A stretch of 64,000 nt of DNA from Brevinematales bacterium (GTDB lineage: Bacteria > Spirochaetota > Brevinematia > Brevinematales > Thermospiraceae): the NCBI GenBank assembly GCA_026417555.1, contig JAOADA010000004.1, forward strand, positions 62,001 through 126,000, read 5' to 3'. The notes under the pieces are model-generated. The model worked only from the letters and a program-made list of their open reading frames with translations, searched no databases and was not told the DNA's origin. Below, one piece after another: positions 1 to 6,187 of the stretch. The position numbers and the translations under genes were made by a program. Positions within the stretch are counted from its first letter, which is position 1; every line of letters begins with the position of its first letter.

Positions 1-48
1 GTAGAAGGCAAGGTTCTTCCTGGTGTTGCAGCCTTGATGGATAAGTAA
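1..48 (+). CDS. pgk: Phosphoglycerate kinase, C-terminal end (partial)
   Basis: Only the last 15 codons and a TAA stop lie in the window. They read VEGKVLPGVAALMDK, which matches the usual ending of bacterial phosphoglycerate kinase (a glycine-lysine-x-leucine-proline-glycine-valine segment before the terminus). The next gene, 15 bases on, is triosephosphate isomerase, the common partner of pgk in glycolytic operons, which supports the call. The enzyme makes ATP and 3-phosphoglycerate from 1,3-bisphosphoglycerate. The identification rests on a very short segment plus context. Confidence 0.65.
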   Translation, partial: VEGKVLPGVAALMDK

Positions 49-63
49 AAGAAGGAGAAGAGG

Positions 64-819
64 ATGCGGAGAGCATTTATCGCTGGGAACTGGAAGATGT
101 ACAAAACTCCCTCTGAGGCAAAAATCTTTGCCAGGGAGCTTAAGACAGCGCTTGCTGATGTAAAAGACAGGGATATTCTGGTTGGGGTTTCTTTTGTCAA
201 TATTGCCGGAGTAGTAGAAGAACTCCGTGGCAGCAATATCCTGGTGGCGGCTCAAAATATGTACTATGAGAAAGAAGGCGCTTTTACAGGAGAGGTTTCT
301 CCTGTTCAGTTGAAGGATGCAGGAGTAACTCATGTGATCCTTGGTCACTCTGAGAGGCGGCATCTTTTTGGTGAGACAGACGAGATGATCAACAAAAAAG
401 TTCGGGCTGCCCTTGACCATGGGTTATTACCAATTCTTTGTATTGGGGAACTTTTGGAAGAGAGAGAAAAAGGACAGACAGAGAGTGTGTGCAAAAGACA
501 GGTGATTGAGGGATACAAAGGACTTTCCAAAGAAGAGGCCCTCAGGGTTACCATTGCCTACGAACCGGTGTGGGCTATAGGAACAGGCAAGACGGCGACT
601 CCGGAGGATGCCAATCAGGTTCATTCTTTTGTACGCAAGGTTCTCGCTGAACTGTATGACAACGAAGTGGCTGAGAAGACTCGCATTCAGTATGGAGGGT
701 CTGTCAAGCCTGAAAACATTGATGCACTTATGGCACAGGAGCATATCGATGGGGCTCTTGTCGGTGGGGCAAGTCTGAAGCTTGATTCTTTTACAAGGAT
801 CGTGAGGTTTGTAAGATAA
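64..819 (+). CDS. tpiA: Triosephosphate isomerase
   Basis: Interconverts dihydroxyacetone phosphate and glyceraldehyde 3-phosphate in the cytoplasm. The 251-aa length is normal for the family. Catalytic residues are all visible: Lys11 in AGNWKMYK, His95 in LGHSERR, and Glu167 in AYEPVWAIGTGKT, which also begins the phosphate-gripping loop; the C-terminal phosphate loop GGSV and GGASL follow. An AAGGAG ribosome site precedes the ATG. It lies 15 bases after the pgk end, so the two are probably co-transcribed. A GC-rich hairpin follows the stop. Confidence 0.97.
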   Translation: MRRAFIAGNWKMYKTPSEAKIFARELKTALADVKDRDILVGVSFVNIAGVVEELRGSNILVAAQNMYYEKEGAFTGEVSPVQLKDAGVTHVILGHSERRHLFGETDEMINKKVRAALDHGLLPILCIGELLEEREKGQTESVCKRQVIEGYKGLSKEEALRVTIAYEPVWAIGTGKTATPEDANQVHSFVRKVLAELYDNEVAEKTRIQYGGSVKPENIDALMAQEHIDGALVGGASLKLDSFTRIVRFVR

Positions 820-827
820 TTCTTTTT

Positions 828-852
828 CCCGACTCTCCTTGGGAGAGTCGGG
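828..852 (+). other. GC-rich hairpin after tpiA, no U-tract
   Basis: CCCGACTCTCC pairs with GGAGAGTCGGG around a short TTGG loop just after the tpiA stop. No run of T follows on the + strand, and the minus strand has A after the stem. It is therefore not a canonical intrinsic terminator on either strand. It may protect the 3' end of the pgk-tpiA message or act as a U-less terminator. Confidence 0.55.
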
Positions 853-893
853 AGCCCATACTAACGAAAACTCTCTATTTTTTGGAGATTTTC

Positions 894-923
894 TTGACAA
901 ATGGTATGTGGTGTGTGTATTAT
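894..923 (+). promoter_or_regulatory. Promoter for the OmpA-like lipoprotein gene
   Basis: TTGACA at 894-899 and TATTAT at 918-923 are separated by 18 bases. Transcription should start near 930, leaving a leader of about 40 bases with an AAGGAGG ribosome site before the ATG at 971. Confidence 0.75.
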
Positions 924-970
924 AAAAAGCAAAAATAATCTACGAAAAATCCGCAAAAAGGAGGCAAAGG

Positions 971-1534
971 ATGCGTTGGATGTCGTCTGTGATCATGGGT
1001 GTGGTGCTTTTCTTGGCAGGATGTGGAGGAAAGCCTGCAGCAAAACCTGAACCTGCCCCCGTAACTTCCCAACCGGAGCAGAAACCGGTTGTTGTTGAGC
1101 AGAAAAAGGAAGAAGTTCAGGCTCCTGTGGAAACCCCTGAACAAGTGGTAGTGCGTCTGAACCGAGAAGTTATCACGATTCCTATGGTAGGGTTTGGATA
1201 CCGTGTAACGACCCTTCAGGCACAGGCTGTCTCAAATTGGGCCAAGGGAGCTATCCCTCTGATCAAAAAGACACTTGAGGTGATGCCAGAAGGGTATGTA
1301 CTTGAGATTCGTGGGCATGCCACTCCCCCTGATCCTAAGAAAAAGGGAGAGAGAGTCTCTACCATGGAGATTTCTACAAAACGCGCTGAGTTCGTATATG
1401 ATTTTCTGCGCAAGCAGGGAATCAATATGTCTCGTGTGGTAGTACGTGGGGTGGGAGAGTCTGAACCCCTTGATCCTAACAATCCTACTGATCCCAAGAA
1501 TCGTCGGGTAACCTTCCATGTGAGGAAGAAATAA
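971..1534 (+). CDS. OmpA-family peptidoglycan-associated lipoprotein
   Basis: A 187-aa exported lipoprotein. The N-terminus has a short hydrophobic signal ending in lipobox LAGC with the lipidated Cys at residue 18. A Pro/Ala/Glu/Lys-rich linker (about 20-60) is followed by an OmpA-like domain (about 85-187). The latter shows the peptidoglycan-binding pattern EIRGHATPP, STKRAEFVYDFL, VRGVGESEP and the terminal NRRVTFHV. Family knowledge says this domain grips diaminopimelate in the cell wall, so the protein probably tethers outer membrane or inner membrane to peptidoglycan, like Pal. Start chosen by AAGGAGGCAAAGG before ATG. No tol genes are adjacent, so a strict Pal assignment is not made. 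Confidence 0.85.
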   Translation: MRWMSSVIMGVVLFLAGCGGKPAAKPEPAPVTSQPEQKPVVVEQKKEEVQAPVETPEQVVVRLNREVITIPMVGFGYRVTTLQAQAVSNWAKGAIPLIKKTLEVMPEGYVLEIRGHATPPDPKKKGERVSTMEISTKRAEFVYDFLRKQGINMSRVVVRGVGESEPLDPNNPTDPKNRRVTFHVRKK

Positions 1535-1548
1535 GGGATTCTTGAGGT

Positions 1549-1595
1549 GGTATTCCCTCCCTTCAAGGGAGGGAATACCCTTCTTCTTATTTTTC
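1549..1595 (+). terminator. Intrinsic terminator after the OmpA-like gene
   Basis: A 13-bp perfect stem, GGTATTCCCTCCC with GGGAGGGAATACC and loop TTCAA (1549-1579), is followed by the T-rich tract CTTCTTCTTATTTTT. The tract is imperfect but the position, 15 bases after the stop, fits a terminator. Confidence 0.75.
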
Positions 1596-1664
1596 TGGAG
1601 AGTGAGGGCAAAAAAGAGAGCCTTCCTTCCGGAAAGAGGCAAGGCGAAAATCTTTTTTTTTTAC

Positions 1665-1692
1665 TTGACTTTTTTTCAAAAGAGTGTATAAT
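1665..1692 (+). promoter_or_regulatory. Promoter for the 69-aa protein gene
   Basis: TTGACT (1665-1670), 16-base spacer, TATAAT (1687-1692). It lies between the preceding terminator and the small gene starting at 1715, whose AAGGAGA ribosome site is at about 1703-1710. Confidence 0.8.
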
Positions 1693-1714
1693 ATACATAA
1701 AATAAGGAGATGTC

Positions 1715-1924
1715 ATGGGTGGAGTCATGGCAATGACAGCACGATATTTCGATCTCGAGCGTCAGGTAAGGGATGTCATCCACGAGATAGAGGTGTACAA
1801 GTGGTTAGAATCGGAAAAGCGAGGGTATGACATTGGCCTAAGTCAGGCAACCCGTGAATGGATCGAGAAACACTACAATGACTGGTTTATGTACAATGTT
1901 CAACGTTATATCCGTGATGAATGA
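1715..1924 (+). CDS. Small conserved-looking protein of unknown function
   Basis: A 69-aa charged, soluble protein with no signal peptide or membrane segment. It has its own near-consensus promoter and a good ribosome site (AAGGAGA, 5-base gap), so it is very likely expressed. The middle reads EIEVYKWLESEKRGYDIGL followed by a second amphipathic stretch rich in Trp and Tyr, suggesting two helices. The pattern E-x3-Y-K-W-x2-SE-x2-G-x-D-I-G faintly recalls the end of DUF4032 proteins, but that is from memory and weak. The next gene, an AsmA-like protein, starts 44 bases on, so the two may share a transcript. Function is not assigned. Confidence 0.7.
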   Translation: MGGVMAMTARYFDLERQVRDVIHEIEVYKWLESEKRGYDIGLSQATREWIEKHYNDWFMYNVQRYIRDE

Positions 1925-1968
1925 ATCATTGAGATGACGTCGCATTTCTGTATGCCAAGGGGGACTTC

Positions 1969-3951
1969 TTGAAAAGGGTTGTGCTCGCTTTGAGTATGGT
2001 ATTTCTTTTTCTTCTCTCTCTTGTGGTGGGGGGAGTGGTGTATCTCTATCTTCAGTGGCCGGCAGAGAAGGTTCTCAGGATGGTAAATGATTCCCTGGAA
2101 AGAACGTATAGGCTTCGGGTAGAGATTTCTTCAGCCCATATTGATTGGCTGAAGGGGGTCACGCTTCTTTCTCCACGGTTGGTGGAAAAGGGAGGCAAGG
2201 TTCTTCTTGAAGCCAAAGAAATCAGTGCGTATTATGATATCTTTGCTCTTCTTCAAAAGACTGTGAAATTTTCACGATTGACTATTCGTGGGTTATATAC
2301 CACGTCGGAAGATATTCAAAAAGTAGTGACACGATTTCAACCTTTGTCATCATCATCGAAAAAAGCAGAAGGTTTTGATTTTGTGATCCAGCAGATGGTC
2401 TTTGTAGATTCGCAGGTTGTCTACAACGCTATTCCCGTGAGTGTTGATGTGACATGGAATCTAGGATCATTCACTACTCCAGGATCCTATGAGGGCCTTT
2501 TGGTCAGCATGTATGGAAAAGTGAGTTTTCATGGCAGGGGAAAGAACATTCGTTTTCAGGTTGAGGATATGGAAGTAGGGAGGTTTTGGCCTGAAACAAA
2601 GGAAATAGTAGTAAAAAAACTTGGGGGAGAATTATATCTTCAGGGGAATCAGTGGCTCGTCAAGGGATCAACACTTTCTCTTTTGTGGCAGTCCAATCAA
2701 GTAACCTCTTCTCGGTACCAACTCCTTTATGATGTGAAGAGGTCGACTTTTCTTCTCTCGGATACGTCTCTAAAATACAATACTAGCGATATTCAGATCT
2801 CTAATTTTTTTTATGATAGCCGACAAAAGTTGGCCTATGGGGTGGCGGAAGATTTTTCCATCAATGTGAAGGATTTTGTGCCTGGTGGAGAGGGGACATG
2901 TGGAGGGAAAGTTACTTTTCGTTATGAAAATGGTAGCCTCTCTCAATTAGATGGAAGTATATACCTCAAAGGGGTAGCGTACGGTCCCTTGCAAATAGAG
3001 GGAGATTTCCGTGTCTTGGGCTTTTCTCTTGAGGGAGAAGCCTCTCTTCGTTTGGGAAAGAATACGATGGTGCTTCGTTCTTCGCCGATTGGACGACAGG
3101 GTTTGGCTCTTGTGATGAGCGCTGAGACGTTTGATCTTTCTGATGTCTTTCGTCAAAAATGGCCAAAACCAGCACAAAAGGCTCAAGAGCGCTCTTCACC
3201 ACGGGAGACGAAAACCTTCTCTCTTGGGGATCTTCTTGAGGTGTTTCCTCTTGACATAGAGGTGAATCTTCCCCGTGTGGTGTATGAGGACCTTGTGATA
3301 GAGGATGTGTATATGCATCTTGTGCCCAGGGGAAAAGCCTGGGTTATGGAACAGGTGGGTGGTCGTCTTTTACGAGGGAGTATTCGAGGCAACGCTATTA
3401 TAGCGGGAGATTTTCTTCGAGGGACTCTTCAGCTCACAGATATCAAACTTCATGATCTGAATGGTGTTATGTTGAAGGATGGGAAAACTGTGTATGGAAC
3501 CCTAAAAGGAGCGATAGAGTACCAACTCCCCCTCACGAACATTCTTATGGGGTATGTGGGGTTTGGGGTGACGGTGGAGAAACCAGAGTTTCGAGGGCTC
3601 GTGTTACAGAATCAGATCAGTGAGGTCTTGTACAATCTTCCCTTGGAACGGCTGAGTTTTGATGTTCTCACCTTGAATGGGGAGATGAGGGAAGGAAAGA
3701 TATTTATGAAGGATGCTCGTTTGGATAGTTACGATATTCAGGGGCTGGCTCAGGCGGTGTTTTACCTAGAGAAAAAAATAGTGGATACGTCTCTCACTCT
3801 CTCTGTGTCCAAAGAGTATATAAGTGGGCTTCCAAATGTCACCCAGCTTTTGACGGCCGGTTACAGTGAAGGAAATCGGCTTGTTTTTCGTCTGAAGGTG
3901 ACCAATACCTGGGAAAAACCAAAGGTGGTTTTGCTTCCCGCAGGAAAATAG
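1969..3951 (+). CDS. AsmA-like inner-membrane-anchored envelope protein
   Basis: A 660-aa protein with one N-terminal membrane segment (about residues 5-27, LALSMVFLFLLSLVVGGVVY). A long beta-rich periplasmic region follows, with alternating hydrophobic residues. Architecture and the C-terminal block (LSVSKEYISGLP to KPKVVLLP) resemble the AsmA/TamB/YhdP superfamily, large proteins thought to bridge the periplasm and move lipid between membranes. The start is TTG at 1969 with AAGGGGG about seven bases upstream; this is the start that gives a complete signal anchor. The O-methyltransferase gene starts 3 bases after the stop. The family call is by architecture only. Confidence 0.65.
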   Translation: MKRVVLALSMVFLFLLSLVVGGVVYLYLQWPAEKVLRMVNDSLERTYRLRVEISSAHIDWLKGVTLLSPRLVEKGGKVLLEAKEISAYYDIFALLQKTVKFSRLTIRGLYTTSEDIQKVVTRFQPLSSSSKKAEGFDFVIQQMVFVDSQVVYNAIPVSVDVTWNLGSFTTPGSYEGLLVSMYGKVSFHGRGKNIRFQVEDMEVGRFWPETKEIVVKKLGGELYLQGNQWLVKGSTLSLLWQSNQVTSSRYQLLYDVKRSTFLLSDTSLKYNTSDIQISNFFYDSRQKLAYGVAEDFSINVKDFVPGGEGTCGGKVTFRYENGSLSQLDGSIYLKGVAYGPLQIEGDFRVLGFSLEGEASLRLGKNTMVLRSSPIGRQGLALVMSAETFDLSDVFRQKWPKPAQKAQERSSPRETKTFSLGDLLEVFPLDIEVNLPRVVYEDLVIEDVYMHLVPRGKAWVMEQVGGRLLRGSIRGNAIIAGDFLRGTLQLTDIKLHDLNGVMLKDGKTVYGTLKGAIEYQLPLTNILMGYVGFGVTVEKPEFRGLVLQNQISEVLYNLPLERLSFDVLTLNGEMREGKIFMKDARLDSYDIQGLAQAVFYLEKKIVDTSLTLSVSKEYISGLPNVTQLLTAGYSEGNRLVFRLKVTNTWEKPKVVLLPAGK

Positions 3952-3954
3952 TCC

Positions 3955-4557
3955 ATGGATGAGACAAAGCTTTTCTCCGATATCCGTTTGGGATACACTC
4001 CTGAGAAATCTTCTTTGTATCAAAAGGCCCTTGCTCATAACATTCCTGCTGTACGTCCTCAAATGGGGCAGTTTCTGAGTTTTGTGGTGAGTCTTGTTTC
4101 TCCCCGACGTATTCTTGAGATTGGAACGGGAAGTGGGTATTCGACCCTGTGGCTTCTCCGTTATCTTTCCCAGGGGGCTTGTATTGTGACACTTGAGCGA
4201 GATAGTCGCCGTTACCGAGAGGCATTGGCTCTCTTGTATGGGTATCCGGTGGAGGTAGTGTGTGCTGAGGCGTGTGAATTTCTTTCAGGGAGTGAAGAGA
4301 TCTTTGATATGGTTTTTCTTGATGCGGAGAAACGTATGTATCCACGGTTGTTGCCGCTTGTGACTGATCACCTTGCTCAAGGGGGGCTTCTTGTGGTTGA
4401 TAATCTTTTGGGAAAGAATCTCCATCATAGAAGAAGAACCCCTCTTCCTTCGGAAGCAGCTCTGGAGGAGTTCTATGAGGCTGTGGTTTCGTCTTCTTGT
4501 TATCGAGTCTTTGCTTTCTCGTGGGAAGATGGGATCCTTGTGGCTCAACGGGTATGA
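3955..4557 (+). CDS. SAM-dependent O-methyltransferase, class I
   Basis: A 200-aa cytoplasmic methyltransferase of the COG4122 (catechol O-methyltransferase-like) type. The SAM-binding motif I is ILEIGTGSGYSTLWLL (about residues 58-73), followed by an acidic residue in TLERD. The metal/substrate region VFLDAEK and VDNLL are where family members carry the metal-binding aspartates. Substrate cannot be told from sequence. It begins 3 bases after the AsmA-like gene and its TGA overlaps the ATG of the radical SAM gene (ATGA at 4554-4557), so the three are translationally linked. Confidence 0.85.
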   Translation: MDETKLFSDIRLGYTPEKSSLYQKALAHNIPAVRPQMGQFLSFVVSLVSPRRILEIGTGSGYSTLWLLRYLSQGACIVTLERDSRRYREALALLYGYPVEVVCAEACEFLSGSEEIFDMVFLDAEKRMYPRLLPLVTDHLAQGGLLVVDNLLGKNLHHRRRTPLPSEAALEEFYEAVVSSSCYRVFAFSWEDGILVAQRV

Positions 4558-5468
4558 AGTGGGGAAAAAGACCATACTATGCCCTGAAGGTGTATCTAGA
4601 GAAGCGCTTTGGTTTTCCTGTGAAGCGGATTGCCCTTGATGCAGGATTCACCTGTCCTAATCGGGATGGAAAGTTGTCTCGTGGGGGATGTGTGTATTGT
4701 GGGGAAGAGGGAGCACGGGCGTCGTATGTTCAACCAGAGCTTTCTCCACGGGAGCAGCTTCTTTCCCGTATGCGTTTCTGGGAAAAGAGGGGGTTTCGCG
4801 GGGGGTACATTGCCTATTTTCAGGCGTATACCAATACGTATGGAGAACAGCAAAGACTTAGGGCACTCTATGATTCTGTACTTGTTCCTGGGGTTGTTGG
4901 GGTGTTTATTGGGACAAGACCGGATTGTCTGGATGATGGGGTGCTGGAAGTTCTGACGTATCTGGCACAAAAAACCTGGGTAACTGTTGAGGTGGGGGTC
5001 CAATCTACCCATGATCCGACGTTAGCTTTGCTTCATCGGGGGCACAAAGCCTCGGATTCTCGAGAGGCTCTTCGGAGATTGCGAGAGGCCCATGTGGAGA
5101 GATTGGTTCATGTTATCGGTGGGCTTCCTGGGGAAACCCAAGAGATATTTCTCAAGACCATTGCCGATGTCCAGGAATGGGGGTGTGAGGCCATCAAGTT
5201 TCATCATCTTTTTGTAGAGAGAAATACCCTTTTGGAGAAATGGTACCACGAAGAAAAGATTGTTCTTTTGAGTCGGGAGGAATATATCATGTGGCTCGTA
5301 GAGGCCTTGGTTCGTCTTGATCCTGAGATCGTGATCCATCGGTTGTTTGGGGACTGTGAAAAAGATCGCCTTGTGGCTCCCCTCTGGACATTGGAAAAGG
5401 CGAAAAATGTAGCGCTTGTAGAACAATTCATGGGCTTCCGTGATCTCTGGCAGGGAAAATATCGATAG
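4554..5468 (+). CDS. Radical SAM protein, TIGR01212 (YhcC-like) family
   Basis: A 304-aa radical SAM enzyme. The cluster motif is Cys-x11-Cys-x2-Cys in TCPNRDGKLSRGGCVYCG near residues 27-45. Further hallmarks are YFQAYTNTYG, VGVQSTHDPTLALLHRGH and HVIGGLPGET, all typical of the Elp3-like YhcC group. The ATG at 4554 was chosen because it begins the conserved MKWGKRPYYALKVYL segment and overlaps the upstream stop as ATGA; the longer frame from 4497 adds only out-of-family residues. The reaction of this family is not established. It ends 31 bases from the convergent J-domain gene. Confidence 0.85.
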   Translation: MKWGKRPYYALKVYLEKRFGFPVKRIALDAGFTCPNRDGKLSRGGCVYCGEEGARASYVQPELSPREQLLSRMRFWEKRGFRGGYIAYFQAYTNTYGEQQRLRALYDSVLVPGVVGVFIGTRPDCLDDGVLEVLTYLAQKTWVTVEVGVQSTHDPTLALLHRGHKASDSREALRRLREAHVERLVHVIGGLPGETQEIFLKTIADVQEWGCEAIKFHHLFVERNTLLEKWYHEEKIVLLSREEYIMWLVEALVRLDPEIVIHRLFGDCEKDRLVAPLWTLEKAKNVALVEQFMGFRDLWQGKYR

Positions 5469-5499
5469 ATGGGGAATACTTCTGGAGGCGAGAGAGTCT

Positions 5500-5805
5500 T
5501 TATGGTTTCTGGGGTGGGTGAGGGTTTCCCCATACTCCATCGGAGGCGAAACGTTTCATCCAGAATTCTTTGGGACCAAGGGTTTCCAGATCCTCAAGAG
5601 AGACACGATAGACTTTGAAAGCCTCGAAAAGCGTACGATAAGCTGCAATAACCTCTCGTGTTTTTTCTTCACACCCGAGAGCGACTTCTTGGCAATGGTC
5701 AGGGTGATAGCGTTTGAGAAGGGTTCTGTAGGCCTGTTGAAGCTCTTCGAGGGAGAAGGTTTCCGAAAGCCCAAGCACAGAAGCGGCTTCTTTGAGTGAG
5801 GCCAT
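5500..5805 (-). CDS. J-domain protein, short
   Basis: A 101-aa protein made almost only of a J-domain: helix II ELQQAYRTLLKRY, the invariant HPD tripeptide at residues 34-36 (YHPDH), and helix III TREVIAAYRTLFEAF. Such proteins stimulate the ATPase of a DnaK partner; no Gly/Phe or zinc-finger region is present, so it is not DnaJ itself. The start ATG at 5805 lies one base after the TGA of the TrpR-family gene, with AAAAGGAGAT inside the end of that gene, so translation should be coupled. The C-terminal 30 residues have no recognised motif and may target a client. Confidence 0.8.
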   Translation of the reverse strand: MASLKEAASVLGLSETFSLEELQQAYRTLLKRYHPDHCQEVALGCEEKTREVIAAYRTLFEAFKVYRVSLEDLETLGPKEFWMKRFASDGVWGNPHPPQKP

Positions 5806-5806
5806 G

Positions 5807-6067
5807 TCAATCTCCTTTTTTGAGGGTCTGGGCACAGAAGGATGAGGGATTTTTGAGGATTCTGGCACCTCGTGTGATCTTGCAGAGGCTAATATGAAGT
5901 TCTGAAGCCACGGCACGTTGAGATTTGCCTTCGGCGAGTCTCTTGAGGAGCTCCCACCGGAGAGTGAGGTCTTTTTTTTCAGCAGGCGTGAGGATCTCGG
6001 ATAAGAATTGGTGCATGATCTCCGGATCAGTAATGTCACAGAGGATATGGATCAGATCTTTTTCCAT
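5807..6067 (-). CDS. TrpR-family transcriptional regulator (probably leaderless)
   Basis: An 86-aa helical protein with a Trp-repressor helix-turn-helix: LTPAEKKDLTLRWELL, then SQRAVASELHISLCKITRGARILK, close to the TrpR reading-head pattern. The Arg positions that hold the ligand carboxylate in E. coli TrpR (in LRW and TRG) are kept, but the Ser88 position appears to be Ile, so tryptophan binding is uncertain. Two ATGs exist, at 6073 and 6067. The promoter -10 box ends at 6074, so RNA should begin near 6067 and the second ATG is preferred. There is no Shine-Dalgarno sequence. The first gene of a two-gene operon with the J-domain protein. Confidence 0.75.
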   Translation of the reverse strand: MEKDLIHILCDITDPEIMHQFLSEILTPAEKKDLTLRWELLKRLAEGKSQRAVASELHISLCKITRGARILKNPSSFCAQTLKKGD

Positions 6068-6073
6068 ATCCAT

Positions 6074-6102
6074 ATTGTAGGGGAAGGGGGTATTTTTGTC
6101 AA
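6074..6102 (-). promoter_or_regulatory. Promoter of the trpR-like / J-domain operon
   Basis: On the minus strand TTGACA (6102-6097), 17 bases, TACAAT (6079-6074). The -10 box directly abuts ATG at 6073 and sits six bases before ATG at 6067, predicting a leaderless transcript. Confidence 0.8.
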
Positions 6103-6122
6103 GCGGGGGAAACAGGAAACTC

Positions 6123-6151
6123 TTGCAAAAAACTATCGTTGGCTTTACAAT
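6123..6151 (+). promoter_or_regulatory. Promoter of aspS
   Basis: TTGCAA (6123-6128), 17-base spacer, TACAAT (6146-6151). Start of transcription near 6158, then GGAGG at about 6178 and ATG at 6188. It is divergent from, and only 20 bases away from, the trpR-like promoter. Confidence 0.75.
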
Positions 6152-6187
6152 AACATACTTCAAACAAAGAGAATACGTGGAGGCTTT

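Noticed and set aside
345-900. Long minus-strand open frames opposite tpiA
   Set aside because: They lie antisense to a clear tpiA gene, have no ribosome sites and read as low-complexity shadows.
4497-4553. Upstream extension of the radical SAM protein
   Set aside because: The extra residues are out of family; the ATGA overlap at 4554 gives the conserved N-terminus.
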